Shown in pieces: positions 1 through 12,253 of a stretch of 64,000 nucleotides of DNA. Where the stretch lies: NCBI GenBank assembly GCA_015039365.1, contig WION01000237.1:1-64000 (forward strand), written 5' to 3'. The stretch is from Amanita rubescens (lineage: Eukaryota > Basidiomycota > Agaricomycetes > Agaricales > Amanitaceae). The notes beneath the pieces were generated by a model, which saw only the letters and a list, made by a program, of their open reading frames with translations, was not told where the DNA came from and ran no database searches. The translations under genes were made by a program, and so were the position numbers. The first letter of the stretch is position 1. The number at the start of each line of letters is the position of its first letter.

Positions 1-1019
1 AAGCCTCTTCACGAGGTCTTGATCCTTTTTCGGGACTTCAAAGACAAAGGGAACGCCAGGCTTTCACGACTTATGATAATGATTCCGTGTGGGGCTCTGT
101 ACCGGCTTCGAGTGCGCGCCAAGCACCAAGCTTTGCCGGAAAGAAAGCTACAAACAAAATCGTTATTGCTCTGCTCATCGCCGTACTTTCAACATTCCGC
201 ACCATGTAATTGTCTGCTTGGCTCATGACCATATTTTGGACATTGTATATGCGATGTGTTTGGTGAGGTTGCGAATGTGCAGCCTTGCAACCAAAGCCTT
301 GGCGCTACACCTGCTGCGGTCGTGTATTTAGCGTGGAAAATCGGACTCGTCGACACTTACATCTCAGATTACTTGTTTGTATCTGTCACAATATGCAACA
401 CCCTTGTATGCAAACTTTGCTTTAAAATTGCCTGGACAAGCTAGCGCGAATTGTATTGCTGATGATCGATGAGGTGGTATGTGTCCCGTAGCTCGTTTGT
501 CAGTTTGTCCATTCAGGACTGATGTGACATTTCGGTGTATGCGAGCTCGGTGCCATTTCGGCCTTCCCAGAGGCTTCGTAGGACGCCAAGGAACCCTTGT
601 TGCCATCTGGAAATCGGCCGCTTTGATGTTGTACGTATGACGCCTCTCCGAATCGAACCAAGCTAAAAATAGAATCGCCCTGATGCCTACATCCGACGCC
701 CCCTTGAATAATCCTCCAGAATTATGCCTGACATATCGACTAAGTATCTGGAAGACCTGTCATGTTTTTTATGAGAGGAAGCTTGCCTTTTCCGAGTTAA
801 CCTCTGCCGCAAATCAAATTTTACGGACGGTGGGCCTTCTTCTGTGCTTTCCGTGAAGAATCATACTTTAGATTATCACGACTCCGGCCACCGCGGCCAC
901 CGTGACACTTCTATTTTCGTCGTTTGTGTTCTCTTGTTGTATACTGCTTGAAAAAAATATCGAGCTGGCCTGTGTATCGTACACAAAATAACAAACCAGA
1001 ACTCGGTGGATGCCGCTGA
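1..1019. other. No gene recognised
   Basis: About 1 kb with only short overlapping open frames on both strands, none with a motif, splice structure or composition that supports coding. I see no repeat, RNA gene or transposon end here. Confidence 0.5.
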
Positions 1020-2628
1020 ATGCTAGTTAGGAAGCAAGACATCTTTCCCAGTCATTATCTCTCAGAAACCTTCGCGCCATCCCCTCGTATGACACCTCAG
1101 GGTCTAGAAGATTTCGACTTCTATTTAGCAAATCTGGCGACCCCCACAGGATCGACAAAAATGTTCACTACTTTCTCTCAATTTTTACCTTCGCTGATTT
1201 TTCGCTTCGCCCAGGAATAGCTCCGAAGCACCACTTTGGCAACCAAGCGTCTTTCAGCTACCCGACGATCTCTTCTCTATAACCAGTTCCGCAGAGGACG
1301 ACCTCGTCTCTGTCCTATTGAGGGACATTCAGTCCAGTAACTTTGATAATCGCATTGGTGACGTGCCGTCGATTTGTGATTTTCTGGACACAGAATTTAG
1401 TCATGAGTTTGACGTGCACGACGTCCTACACTACGAGGACAAAGAGATTAATGCTTCAGTACCGAGCGCCGTGACAGCGGCCGTTGACACTAACGAAAAT
1501 GATACAGAATGGCGACAGCTAGCGTGCCAGTTTCCGGAGGTGGCCTCTGATGAAACTTTGTCAGCGGAAACTGTCCACAATGCAGTTTCCCGACAGTCTG
1601 ATGTCACAGGCCACCATGCAGCAAGGGATCAGTCCTCTGTCAACTCCGACGAAGAGAGAACCCAGCGCGGCATAATTGATGCATCCGTTCCGGCAAAGCC
1701 ACCGCACGGGCGAGAAATCAGTCCTCCTTTGTCTAGGCCACAAACCAGGCGCTCCAATCAAAGACCAACAGATTCGCATGCTGCCACGCACCCTCCTCGT
1801 CCTGACAATGCCAAAGGCGAGCTTTCATCTTATCCTGATTTTAACAGTATTTCAATACCACAACGCAGATACAAGTGACATGGGCGCGCCGAGCCTCCAA
1901 AATATGCATGAAGAGCATGGTGGCGTCGACGAACACCCTCCGAGGTAATTCGACGCGTCTCTCTAGCGGAAACATTCCTTACTGAACGTGGGACAAGCCC
2001 GACGCGTGAAAGTGCGCATATACCCGATACTCCCCCAGTAAACCCCAAATCTGGCTGAAGCCAAGATTAATCAAAACGCCAGCCGGGTGCGAAGTTGCGG
2101 ATGCCACTAGTCCAACATTTCACCCGGCGCCAGTCCAATATCATCTTCTTCCAATTCGCGGTCGTCCTCGTGGCTCAAAGACAGGCGGGAAACAGAATCA
2201 ACTAACGCATCCTCAAGCTCCGGTTTGGGCGACGCGCCACAGCCTTTTGATTATTCCGCACCAACAACGACTCTAGATTCTACAACAGAGAAGCAGAAAA
2301 AGGCTAGAGCCAAGCCAAAGAAAGTCGTCCAACCAAATCCCTATCCAGATTTATCAAAGTATCCTGCGAGAGGCGAAAAACGCACTAATGACGATATTTC
2401 CACTCCACGGTCCCCAACGGCATCTTCTTGTGGCTCCGATTCCATCATCGGTAATACTACATTCTTGCATTCGATAGGGAGTCCACCGACGATGCATTAC
2501 CCTTTGTCGATCCCGGACGATCCAGGTTCTTTGTTCTAACAAACGCTGAATGGGACGCGCGTCTCAGGCACCAGCGCTCGCCCTTATGCCCCGACATGTC
2601 GCGGCGATCGCTTCCTTTGTTCTTCTAA
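1020..2628 (+). pseudogene. Decayed hypothetical gene, low-complexity acidic protein
   Basis: I do not recognise the family. A first exon (ATG at 1020 or 1089) can be spliced at about 1164 (GTTCAC donor, weak) to an acceptor at 1219. This opens a frame of about 220 codons to 1876, rich in D, E, S and P and without a motif. After the stop at 1876-1878 coding-like text resumes in another frame (to about 1948), and again in others near 2225-2539 and 2470-2628. Adjacent frames carry protein-like text that no simple GT-AG intron joins, so a gene broken by several frameshifts is the best reading. An intact gene with unrecognised introns is possible. Confidence 0.35.
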
Positions 2629-3226
2629 TGAAACTTCAGTCCCAGAAGGATCACTGGTCTATCCTGTCCTGATGCCGCCCGACTGACACCTCGTGTGGGA
2701 AGCGGAAGCGGGTTATGGACGACAATGAACTGGTTGAAACAAAGAACAGCCACAAACGATGGGCTGTGAAAGCCTCAAGTTCCTCACGGCAGGGATTGTA
2801 TGGCAATCGTGTCGCGGCTATCTCATCTACACCTACGCGCGTATCTACGAGAAGCATCTCGATTTCATCAGTCTCCGATGACCAAAAAAGATGAAAGCCA
2901 TAGCAGATCTGCAGAGAGATTTGCGAGCTATAACCTTACATTCGTCGTCCCATAGAGAGCATCCAGCGTCAACCCACTGTACCATACACGCCATGTACTA
3001 GGCCTAGTCGGCAGGAAGAGTAAATTAGCGAATGATGTACACTAAATAGTAAATCAAATAAATAACGACGTGCTGCAATTCTTGCCTGTTCCCCTGGGCT
3101 CGATCTTCGTGATGGTATCACAGGGCATCTAACACACCCCGTTCATAGTCTATGGCGAAGATGCGTTACACATTCAAAAGGTCAGATCAAGTGTTGCGAT
3201 CGGAATCACCAACTAACTAACTACGT
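2629..3226. other. Intergenic, nothing recognised
   Basis: No gene supported. The first 300 bases may hold more of the decayed upstream gene. The rest is AT-richer spacer between that gene and the convergent minus-strand gene. Confidence 0.4.
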
Positions 3227-4840
3227 TCATATAGTACATAGTAGTATACCGGGAGTCATCAGGCATTTAGGGTGCTGCGGTGGATGGCGTCGGAACTTAT
3301 GAAGATAAGAAAGAGCAGATGACTTACGGCAAAATTCATATAGGGTGCCGGAAGGAAGATCTACATGCCGTGCACTTGACCAGTCATATATGAACGCCAT
3401 AAGATTGCTTCCCCCAATCCTGTAGTAGGTAAAATATTTATCGGATAGTTTCCTGAGAACCAATTAAGATAAGTATATCCGGCAAAGAACGCCGACACGT
3501 ACGTATTTACCATCTTGTACTCTTTCCTATACTTCTCTATGGCAAGTGTTTGAAGCCTTTCCTTCGTTCCATAATGCAGGCCCAGCTCATTTGCACTCTT
3601 TCCTGGGAACTTGATGATAAGGAATGATATAAGCATAACTCCCTCAAACTCCACCGACCCGCCAGCGATGAATTGGTCAACCATCTTCAAGTTTGAAATC
3701 TCTGCAAAAAGGGACTGCCATTTCCGCATGTTCCCGTGAAATTGGACTTTGAGACCAGCCGGAAAACCTTCGACGGGGAGACGGAATTTGTAATAACTAG
3801 CTTCGTCATTCGCCCATAGAAAATCATAAGCGTCGTGTCTTAAAATGAGTTTTTCAAGCGTAGGAAGCCCCTATGAACATAAGCAAGGATCAAACTGGTT
3901 ATGATAAGTACGATGGGTTTTAGGTACGCACTGATGCCGGGGGGCGATGTACAGGGACCAATCGGGGTGCTGGTGCGCGCGGTGGTGGTGGTCGCGGGGA
4001 GGCCCAAAGACCCATAAAATACTTCTAATGCTTCGTACTCGGGAAACTTTCTCATATTGTGCACATCCCCAATCCACTAGCTTCAGATGTGAGTCGTCGT
4101 CCTTATCATGAGCAAAATTTTTGATATACGGATCCCTGCGGTCAGTACAACCAGTTAGCAGACGGGTGAATTATAACGCTATACGCATACATATGAACCA
4201 TGCCGTGTTTGAGCTTATATTCGGCCCTAGTAGATTCCTTGAGCTTTTCATGCTTAGCCCTGTCCTTGTCATTTTCCGGATCCAATGCAACACCCATGTT
4301 CTTCAGCAAGAGATACACATCATTCTTCCGTTCAGCGGTTCTTACGAACCGCCAGCAATATAGTGCTGAACTTGCTTCAGGTTTGTGACTTCGGTGGCAA
4401 TCTCCTTCTTCATCTCTGAGTCGCTCTGGCTTCTGTACACTTTCAGAACGGGATTCTCGTTCCCCATGTAGTTTCCTTTGAGTATTCGCACTTCGGAATT
4501 CTTGCTGTGCACCGTTTTGGCTACTTCCATCTTCATCCAAACAGGAGTAGGGAGGCCACATGGCTGGAGGGAGGGCGCGAGTAAGACTAGTTATACATAT
4601 AGGAATGGTGAGAACGTACTTCAGGAGTATGGTTTACGGGTTTAGGAAGGAGTACCCGGGTGTGATGTCTATCGGGAGGCGTCCTTTTCTGAGAGACGAG
4701 CGATGTTTAACGAAGTTAGAAGCAACTCGCTGAGGATGGTCAACACTTACGAAAATGTCTGCCTCGCATGCTACGACGTTTACTACAAGCCATGAGCATA
4801 TGGTGGAGACAAGGACGACAGCGGATGCGAAGAGGCGCAT
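3227..4840 (-). pseudogene. Secreted kinase-like repeat protein, copy 1 (frameshifted)
   Basis: This is the most diverged of three paralogues (others at 8036-9636 and 10151-11744). Exon 1 encodes a signal peptide starting MRLFASAVVLVSTICSWLVV, cut by a GTAAGT donor at about 4750. The next exon carries an ILKGNY...VLKVY segment and EVTNLKQVQHYIAGG, but the frame runs into TAA at about 4348-4351. The continuation (DVYLLLKNMGVALDP, GMVHMYAYS) lies one frame over. In copies 2 and 3 the same place is open, so a one-base indel is likely. The 3' part repeats the layout (EISNLKMVDQFIAGGS, then YDWSSARHVDLPSG). The layout recalls a degenerate protein-kinase fold (Gly-rich strand, VxKVY lysine, hinge, HxD-like loop), but that is inference. 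The 3' end is uncertain. Confidence 0.55.
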
Positions 4841-5385
4841 GCCAGAGGCGTTTCCACGGTTTGAAATACGCCGTACATAGCTGGCATAGCTTGCGGTTCC
4901 GGATCCCTAATCAAAGATGGTCACCTCCGCGCGCTAAAGTGTTGGTAGCAAGTTCTGATCCGCCTCGGCCGTTGCCATTGACGACCTCCCCGGGTGAGAG
5001 TGTCCGAAGGCTTGATCTTGGTGAAAAGATATCTCCCACGACGTTATGTCATGAACTCGAACAGGGAATTCACAAACTCCTCATGCTTCAAGCGTTCCCC
5101 ATGCCTCGCCGTGTGTTTTGCGCAGGATCCCGCCGAAAGCTGGGATCCTAGGACAGCGTAAGTCGCAATTACCGAAACGTTGGAATATTTCAAACTCGGA
5201 CAGCAGGTAGAATCTGCAGGAAGCCAACGAGTCAACTCACGCTAGCCGTTAATGAGTGCTCGCGACGAGGTTACTGGAGCTACGTGTCCCGTTGTGACTC
5301 GGATTGCCGTTTTTTCAAAAGTTCGTCCGCAACCCCATTTTCCTTTATCTCCTTTTAATCTATCGCAATTAGCGGCCCCGTTACT
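4841..5385. other. Intergenic between divergent genes
   Basis: Spacer between the signal-peptide start of the minus-strand gene at 4840 and the F-box gene. It probably holds both promoters and an unresolved short first exon of the F-box gene (an ATG lies at 5252). No TATA box stands out. Confidence 0.4.
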
Positions 5386-7127
5386 TTGCTTGCACTCCCC
5401 CACGATTTGCTCGAACGAATTTTCCTGTATCTAGACGCCCAAGACGTCAGAAGGCGCACCTTTGTATCAAGGCGAATCAACAATTTCGTACCTTCCTCGG
5501 TGATTCTACGGTATCGCTTGGCCTGTCATGCGGCAGGCGTCGTTGACAACCCGTGTTGCAACCTCTCGTTTGCGGAACGCTACGAGGCTCTAATAAAGCG
5601 AGAAAAGGCGTGGTGGAGATTTCAGCCAGCTTTTATAAAGACGTTTCATGATGCGTTTAAGGCATCCCCCATATGCAGCTTAACATCGGGTGTCCATCTG
5701 TACGGCGAAAGCGGGAGCCGTAATCTGCACTATTGCTTCCTTCCATCCACACCAGACGATGTTCTACGATGGACAACCATGCCCAGCCATGCTCCAGTCA
5801 AGAACTGGGATCGTCCCTTTGCACATATCCGTCAGGTGGGCATGGCCGGTGGTGATAATGATCTCATGGTCCTCGTCATCTCGTGCGTTCGTCAAAACCT
5901 AATTGATGAATGATGATTCTCACTTTAACACCAGGTCGACGAATGAGGATCAAGTACGCGTCTGGTATTCATTATACATCACTCTTCTTCAATTCTCCAC
6001 CGGAGAACACCATCCGTTGGCTCCACCGTCCACGAATTGACGTAGGAGAATACGAAATGGGCCAGCATGTTTTTCTGGAAGTCGCCGGCGACAACATTGC
6101 TCTCCTAATTGACACTTACGGGATATCACAACTATCTATTTTGACTGGAAGACGGGCCTTAAGAAATTGGTACGCAGCTACACTAATCTGTCTCCCATTT
6201 CTTTCCTAAATATTTGCCCCTCTTGAGACAGCAACATCACACTTTAGAGACGGCCTACTGTCGTCTTGCTTTCGTATCACCATGAAATTCTTCTCGTACC
6301 CAACGCGATCAAGGGCCAATACGAAGTTTGGAGGATCCCATGGAAGCAGATGGCGTTCCATATCAGATGTTAGGTCTTTGTTTTCCTGCTCTATCCAAGG
6401 GGCATTCTATCATCAGGTTTGAAGATTGCCGTGGTAGACCTAACCCACATAATATGCTGCGAACTTCACCTAAACCATTCCACACTTCTCCGGACGAAAC
6501 CGTGATCATCACCATAGTCAATATCGCTATTTCCCCAAACCAATTTGGCCCAAGATTGGCCCTTTTCACATCCGCCGCCGATATCTTCTAGAAGCCATTA
6601 CGAATCTCACACAGTCAGGCGTGCCTCCCCCATTCGATGTCCGGCATCATTTCAATGATGTGGAGGTCAATTATGACGACTCTGGAAACACGTACACCAT
6701 ACTCTTTCACTTCACCTCCTCCACCACGGGCTCTCAGGCTGCCTCTAGCCATGGAAAGGGGTATAGCGTGAAATCCATTCCTTGGTCTGAATGGGGACCG
6801 CCTGTATCAAGGTGGTTCAGTACTGGGAACGGGGATCAAACCTGGAGTAATACTTCCGGACAAAGATAGGTGTTCCTTGAGCCTGTTGATGATGGTGATG
6901 AAAGGTACCGATTGAGCATAATCGATTTCAACCCTTATAACGTCTACAATCCTCAAGACTATTTACCGGGCGATTTGGTTGTAAGACGAAAAGGAGACTA
7001 CTTCGATCACGGTAATGTTTTTGCGGAGGAGATCGAGATGAGATTGGGCTGTACGATATACACGGCTCCCCAGGCGTATGATCATAATACGTGGTTCATA
7101 AACGACGAGAGTGTGTTGGCTTTAAAG
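5386..7127 (+). pseudogene. F-box protein gene, broken by frameshifts
   Basis: The F-box is clear at the N-terminus (LPHDLLERIFLYLDAQDVRR, then VSRRINNFV). F-box proteins bind Skp1 and bring substrates to SCF ubiquitin ligases. Coding continues through a GT-AG intron at about 5884-5932 and resumes as STNEDQVRVWYS. The frame then has to change near 6110 (IYFDWKTGLKKL lies in another frame), again in 6290-6600, and a TAG stands at 6867-6869 between SGQR and VFLEP. The C-terminal part (PPFDVRHHFNDVEVNYDD, LGCTIYTAPQAYD, ESVLALK) is typical of the large agaricomycete F-box families. The upstream start is unresolved because the first in-frame codon is TTG. Several breaks point to a pseudogene, though sequence error cannot be excluded. 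Confidence 0.6.
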
Positions 7128-7434
7128 GTACGTGCGAGGTATAGCTTTTTTTTGCCTTTTTACTTATGGTTGGCAGACTGTCGCTTACGAAGGGCGTGTG
7201 GTTGGAAATATGACCTTATTCCATTTTGGCTGAGAATTAATGTGTCCACTCGTCGTTGCTACTCGTCAGACATATATCACTTCTTGGAACCTGCTGTCTT
7301 CAGATCTATAACACTATGATAAATGACTAAAATTAAGCTATTTGCTGCTCTACTGACCTCCCCGTTCCCAAAAGACGCTAATGAGCAAGCTACCTTTTCC
7401 TAGCCCTTGTTGACTCCACCACGCTAACCGTCAC

Positions 7435-7665
7435 CAGTTCTCCCCACTACGAACCAGTTCTGCCCGCGCTGTCCAAGGATCATTCTATCGTGCTACGCGT
7501 TTCGCCCACGCTCCTACGGATGTATCGCTTTTTTCCCAAACGAATTTGGCCCAACATTTGCTCTTTTCACGCGCCGCCGATCTCTTCTAGAAACCGTTAC
7601 AAGCTTCACGCAAACAGATGTGCCGAATGTCCGGGAACATTTTAATAAAGAGGTGAACGACTTGG
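7435..7665 (+). pseudogene. F-box C-terminal fragment
   Basis: This stretch repeats, in degraded form, the 6380-6680 part of the preceding F-box gene. Both contain text for YxxPxLSKDHSI, then SQTNLAQ, then a run ending TSSRRRYLLE-like and an HFN motif. It is out of frame and short: the tail of a second F-box copy. Confidence 0.5.
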
Positions 7666-8035
7666 GGGTTTCCCTGATCTTCGCAACATTTATATAATAT
7701 CGCAACATATACATAAGTAATTCACGTATTCTCCCTATGCCCTCTCGGTAGAAAAAATGCAGGATAGAGGGTGGAAAAGTAGGTAGGTGTATTAGAGAGT
7801 GATATGGGCGCGGCTCGAACATTGGTGGTAGGCGAGCGCACGCTTGGATCGAGTTTCTGTTGCACGCTCGGAACTACTATATGTCTCGAAATACTCCAGC
7901 CTAGTGTGGTACTTCAGGCCTTCGTATGTTGACTCTTGAGTGCAGCATCTTCCGTGCAATATTCCTTCCCGATAGCCCTAAGGTCCTCATGGCCCTGGTT
8001 AGGCAAAGCTTTTGACAGAGATTAAACAGAGTCGA
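7666..8035. other. Intergenic, nothing recognised
   Basis: No gene or repeat supported. It is downstream sequence of the minus-strand gene ending at 8036. Confidence 0.4.
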
Positions 8036-9636
8036 TTATTCAGCTTGAAACTTACGGCAAATGTAATCCAAGGTGCCGTCTGGGAGATCTACATGCCGTG
8101 CGCTTGACCAGTCGTATATGTACGCCTTGAACTTGTTATCGACGTCCTTGCCGTAGATAAAATATTTATCTATTGGATGCCTGAGCGATATCAAATGATT
8201 GACACACTTCATCAGCTGAGAGCGACAACACTTACGTATTTACCATCCCGAAGTCTTTCTTATACCGTTCTATTGCTTCTTGTTTCAGCTTTTCTCGCTC
8301 TTGATCATCTAGGCCCTTCACGTCCATCTCACCCTCAAACTTCACAACCAGATACACCACAGTTATGCTGTTCTCATCATTTACAAGCAGCGACCCCCCT
8401 GTAAGGAATCTTTCAACCGCCTTCAAGTTTGTAACCTCGTGTACAAGGTGCTGTTGTTTCCGGGTTCCTTCGACCCAGAATACTTTGAGGGCAGCCGGGA
8501 AACCATCAACGAGGCCACGTAATTTGTAATAATTAGCTTCGGCATTACCCCAAAGATGAACTGGCTGGTCTTTAATGATGAATTTCTCGAGGTCAGGAAG
8601 AAGCTAAGAACAGGAACAGGTATCAAGCTGAGTATGATAGATACGAAAGTCTTGTGTACGTACTACGTGATCTTTGACTCGGAGGCCTTGCGGTATGGGC
8701 TTCGGTGGCGGTGGAAGTGCTCTGCGGTCGCCAGGCAAATAAAACGTATCTAAGAAGGGCCATTCCAGGCCCGGAAGTTTCTTATACCTCGCATGGGCCC
8801 AATCAAGCAATCTTAGCGAGTTGGAGGAGCGCGCATCCGGGCCATTAGCATAATTGGCGATATACTTATCCCTGTTATCGGCACAAACTGGTTAGCGGAT
8901 ATAATACATTTCAACGCTATACACGTACATGTGAATCATCCCATACTTTTGCTTATATTCTTCCCTAGTCTTCGCCCCCAGCGCTAGAAACTTAGCCCTA
9001 TCCCCCCCAATTTTCGGATCCAATGCAACCCCCATGTTCACCATCAGGAGATATATGTTCATCTTCAGCGGACCGGCAGGCCATTCGAACACGCCGTCAA
9101 TATACTGCCCAACCTGCTTCAGATGTGAGACTTCCGCGAGAATAAATTTCATGTCTTCCTCGGTTTGGTCTGTATACACCTTTACGACGGGATTGATATA
9201 CTTCTTGACGTGACTCTCGGTATATGTTCCTTTGAGAATCAGGACGCATGCATGTTTGCTGAATATAGTTTTCTTTTGTACATTCTTCAAAAGCAGCCAA
9301 GCAGGGAACTCATCACGACGCTTCTATAAACCCCAGATATAGCAAGATTGGTTATACATCAGGGCACGGTACGTACTAGTTTCGGCATCAGTTGACCGAC
9401 TCGTTGTCCTGACGGAGGTCCACAAATAAGAGTACGTTGATCATTTACAGGTGTAGTATTCCCTCTCTCTCCCGCCCTTTTCTGGAAAGATGTAAGGTGA
9501 ACAAGGTCAAAATGTCGCAAGAACAGTCGGCACGTACGACGATGGTCATTGGATCATTCTCGCAGGCTAATACGTTTATCGCAAACCACGAACATAGCAT
9601 GGAGAAAGCGAAGACTATGATTACAAGGAGGCGCAT
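8036..9636 (-). CDS. Secreted kinase-like repeat protein, copy 2
   Basis: Apparently intact. Exon 1 (9636 to about 9543) encodes a signal peptide MRLLVIIVFAFSMLCSWFAI ending at a GTACGT donor. Exon 2 (from about 9300) carries VLILKGTY, VVKVYTD, EVSHLKQVGQYIDG and VNMGVALDP, and ends in GMIHM at a GTACGT donor. Splicing to about 8882 gives GMIHMDKYIANYANG. A later exon repeats the plan: ALKVFWVEG, EVTNLKAVERFLTGGS, ERYKKDFGMVNT, then HPIDKYFIYGKD and FKAYIYDWSSARHVDLPDG to a TAA at 8036-8038. The two halves look like an internal duplication. Order and spacing recall a protein-kinase or phosphotransferase fold, but no canonical HRD or DFG is present, so any activity is unknown. Expected to be secreted, possibly effector-like. 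Minus-strand tandem with the 10151-11744 gene. Confidence 0.65.
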
Positions 9637-10150
9637 GGTGTGACTGGTGCAGTGAAGACTTCAAAACGTAGAGGTTGCTTGAGTAAAATTGACAAGGGTA
9701 CTAAAAGATACCACATCTGGTAACGGGCACAGCCCGCGACGTATTACCATCACTTGTGGTCGTTGCCTTGTGATGGTGCCTACCCGTGCCGCCCGATACC
9801 TTGACTCGGAGCCGATCATGATGTGATGAAGTGGATCCGCCTCGGCAGTTGCAAGTGACGCTTTGCGCGTGCGTAACAAGTTGCGTTCAAAGTAAACTAA
9901 ACTTCGAAGAAAGATGAGGTAGATATGCCAGAGATAACAAAGAGCGCTTGAGCGTTGGTGATGAGCGAGTTGCGATATCAGAACTAGACTACCATGTGTG
10001 AGTACCGCCGCCTAGCGGTGGATTTCACGCTTTGATATGTCGACTCCTGCGCGCGGCGTCCTTCGAGCAATATTCCTTCTCGATTCTCCTAAGGTCCTCG
10101 TAGCCCTTGTTAGGCAAAGCTTTTGGTAGGGATTAAGCAGAGTCGATTAT
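9637..10150. other. Intergenic spacer in the tandem cluster
   Basis: No gene supported. Parts of 10030-10150 resemble 7930-8040 (downstream flank of copy 2), so the duplicated unit includes 3' flanking sequence. Confidence 0.45.
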
Positions 10151-11744
10151 TTATTTAGCTTGAAACTTACGGCAAATGTAATCCAAGGTGCCGTCTGGGA
10201 GATCTACATGTCGTGCACTTGACCAGTCATATATGTACGCCTTCAACTTGTTATCGATGTCCTTGCCATAGATAAAATATTTATCTATTGGATGCCTGAG
10301 CAATATAAATAATCAGCATCCGCTGAGACTCGAGAGCGGCAACACTTACGTATTTACCATCCCGAAGTCCGTCTTATACCGTTCCATCGCTTCTCGTTTC
10401 AGTTCTTCACGCCTTTCTGGAGTCAGGCCCTCTACTTCCATCTCGCCTTGAAACTTCATCACAAAGTACACCACACTTATTTCCCTTGCCCCATCCACCC
10501 TTAGCTGCCCGCCTGCAAGTAAACATTTAACCGCTATCAAATTTGTGATCTCATGATAAAGGTACTGGTGTTTCCGGGATCCTTGGACCCAAGATACTTT
10601 GACGACGGCCGGGAAACCATCGACGAGTTTGTGTAATTTGTAATAATTAGCTTCGGCATTGCCCCAAAGATAGACAGGCTTGTCATTAATGATGTTCTTC
10701 TCGAGCGTAGGAAGAAGCTAAGAACATGAACGAAAATCAAGATAAGTATGATAGATACGAAATGTTGTGTCGTACTGAGAAACCTTTGGTTCCAAGGTTG
10801 TCTGGTATGGGTTTTGGCGGTAATGGAAGGCCGCCAGACTTTCCGGGCCAATAAAACGCTTCCAACCAGTTAGAGGGTGGGGCCCCAATGCCCGGAACTT
10901 TGCAATACCTTGCGTGGGCCCAATCAAACAGGTTCAGACGTGAATTGGAGTCATAGTCATGAGCGGAATTGGCCATATGTAGATCCCTGACATTGGTACA
11001 AACTAGTAATCAGAAATGATAAAATCCAACTACATGCACGTACTTATGAATCATGCCATACTTGTGCTGATATTCGCGATTAGTTGTCATCATCAGCGCG
11101 GAATACTTTGCTTTGTCCTCTGCATTATTCGGATCCAATGCAACACCCATGTTCACAAACAGGAGATATACATTCATCTTCAACTGACCGGCAGGCCATT
11201 CAAACACACCGTCAATATACTGCTCAACCTGTTTCGAATTCGAGACTTCTAATAGGACGGATTTCATATCTTCTTCGGTTAATCCTCTGTACACTTTCAA
11301 GATGGGATTGATATACTGCACGACACGGCCGTCCAATCGCTGATGATTGTATGTTCCTTTGAGAACCAGGACGCATGAATGTTCGGTGAGAATAGTTTTC
11401 TGTATGGCCATTTCTAGCCAGGGTGGAAATTGTTTACGACGCTTCTAGAAATCCCGGGCAATAGCAAGACTAGTTTACATACAGAGCAAAATAAGTACGT
11501 ACTAGTTCCGGCATCACATTTCCGAGTCGTTGTCCTGGCGGAGGTCCACAGAAGATATTGATAGGATTTGATGCTTTCTTTCCTGCCCTTTTCTGGAAAG
11601 GTGTAAAGCGAATAAGGTCGAAATATCGCAAGGATAGTCAGCACGTACGACGATGAAAACGGCATCATTCTTGCAGGCTAAGGCGTCAGCTACAAGCCAC
11701 GAGCATAGCATGGAGACAACGAAGACCACGGTTGAGAGGCGCAT
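10151..11744 (-). CDS. Secreted kinase-like repeat protein, copy 3
   Basis: Paralogue of the 8036-9636 gene with the same exon plan. The signal peptide starts MRLSTVVFVVSMLCSWLVAD, followed by ACKND, and ends at a GTACGT donor near 11648. Exon 2 has VLVLKGTY, ILKVYRG, EVSNSKQVEQYIDG, FEWPAGQLKMN, VNMGVALDP and GMIHK. Next comes an exon with LFDWAHARYCKVPG and proline-rich PLPPKPIPD. The second half has EVxNLxAVKCLLAGGQL, ERYKTDFGMVNT, and YIYDWSSARHVDLPDG ending in TAA at 10151-10153. I chose the start at 11744 because the longer frame upstream has no signal peptide. Copies 2 and 3 share flanks and intron positions, so they arose by tandem duplication. Confidence 0.65.
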
Positions 11745-12253
11745 GAGTTGACTAGCGCAGTAAAGGCCTGTACTATCGCAGAACGTTGAACAGTCTAGGA
11801 GCCAAGGCAAGTTGAGGAGGAGATCGCATCTAGCAACGGCCAACGGGCGTCGGGCACAGCCTTGAGCTCGCGATTGGTTGTCAGGGTGGCCCTGTGATCG
11901 GGCCTACCGGCGCAATCTGCCTGTACTTGATGCAATTCATTTTCGGTAAGTAGACACTGGCGCCAGCGTGAAACGACGCCCGACTAGATAACATTTACAG
12001 CGCCTTTTCGGTGACCCTTTGCTAAGACCAGGTTATATGATTTTCGTCAGTTGAGTCGTGGCGGAAAGACGTAACCCTAAACTATGGTCACCGAACTCGT
12101 CCACCGGCTAAGTAGCTTCCTCTTCTTCCACTACCAGCAATCCACCTTGTCCAACGCAACGTCAAAAAGCTGGCTGACGCGTACGTAGCTTGCTAATTGT
12201 CTATAGTAGTCACATGTCACGCGTGATCAATCGATCCTCACCAACCTTCTACT
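11745..12253. other. Intergenic between divergent genes
   Basis: Spacer between the divergent starts at 11744 (minus) and 12254 (plus). It should contain both promoters. No motif stands out. Confidence 0.4.

Noticed and set aside
1561..2048. Minus-strand frames opposite the hypothetical gene at 1-2.6 kb
   Set aside because: They overlap better coding text on the plus strand and have no recognisable features.
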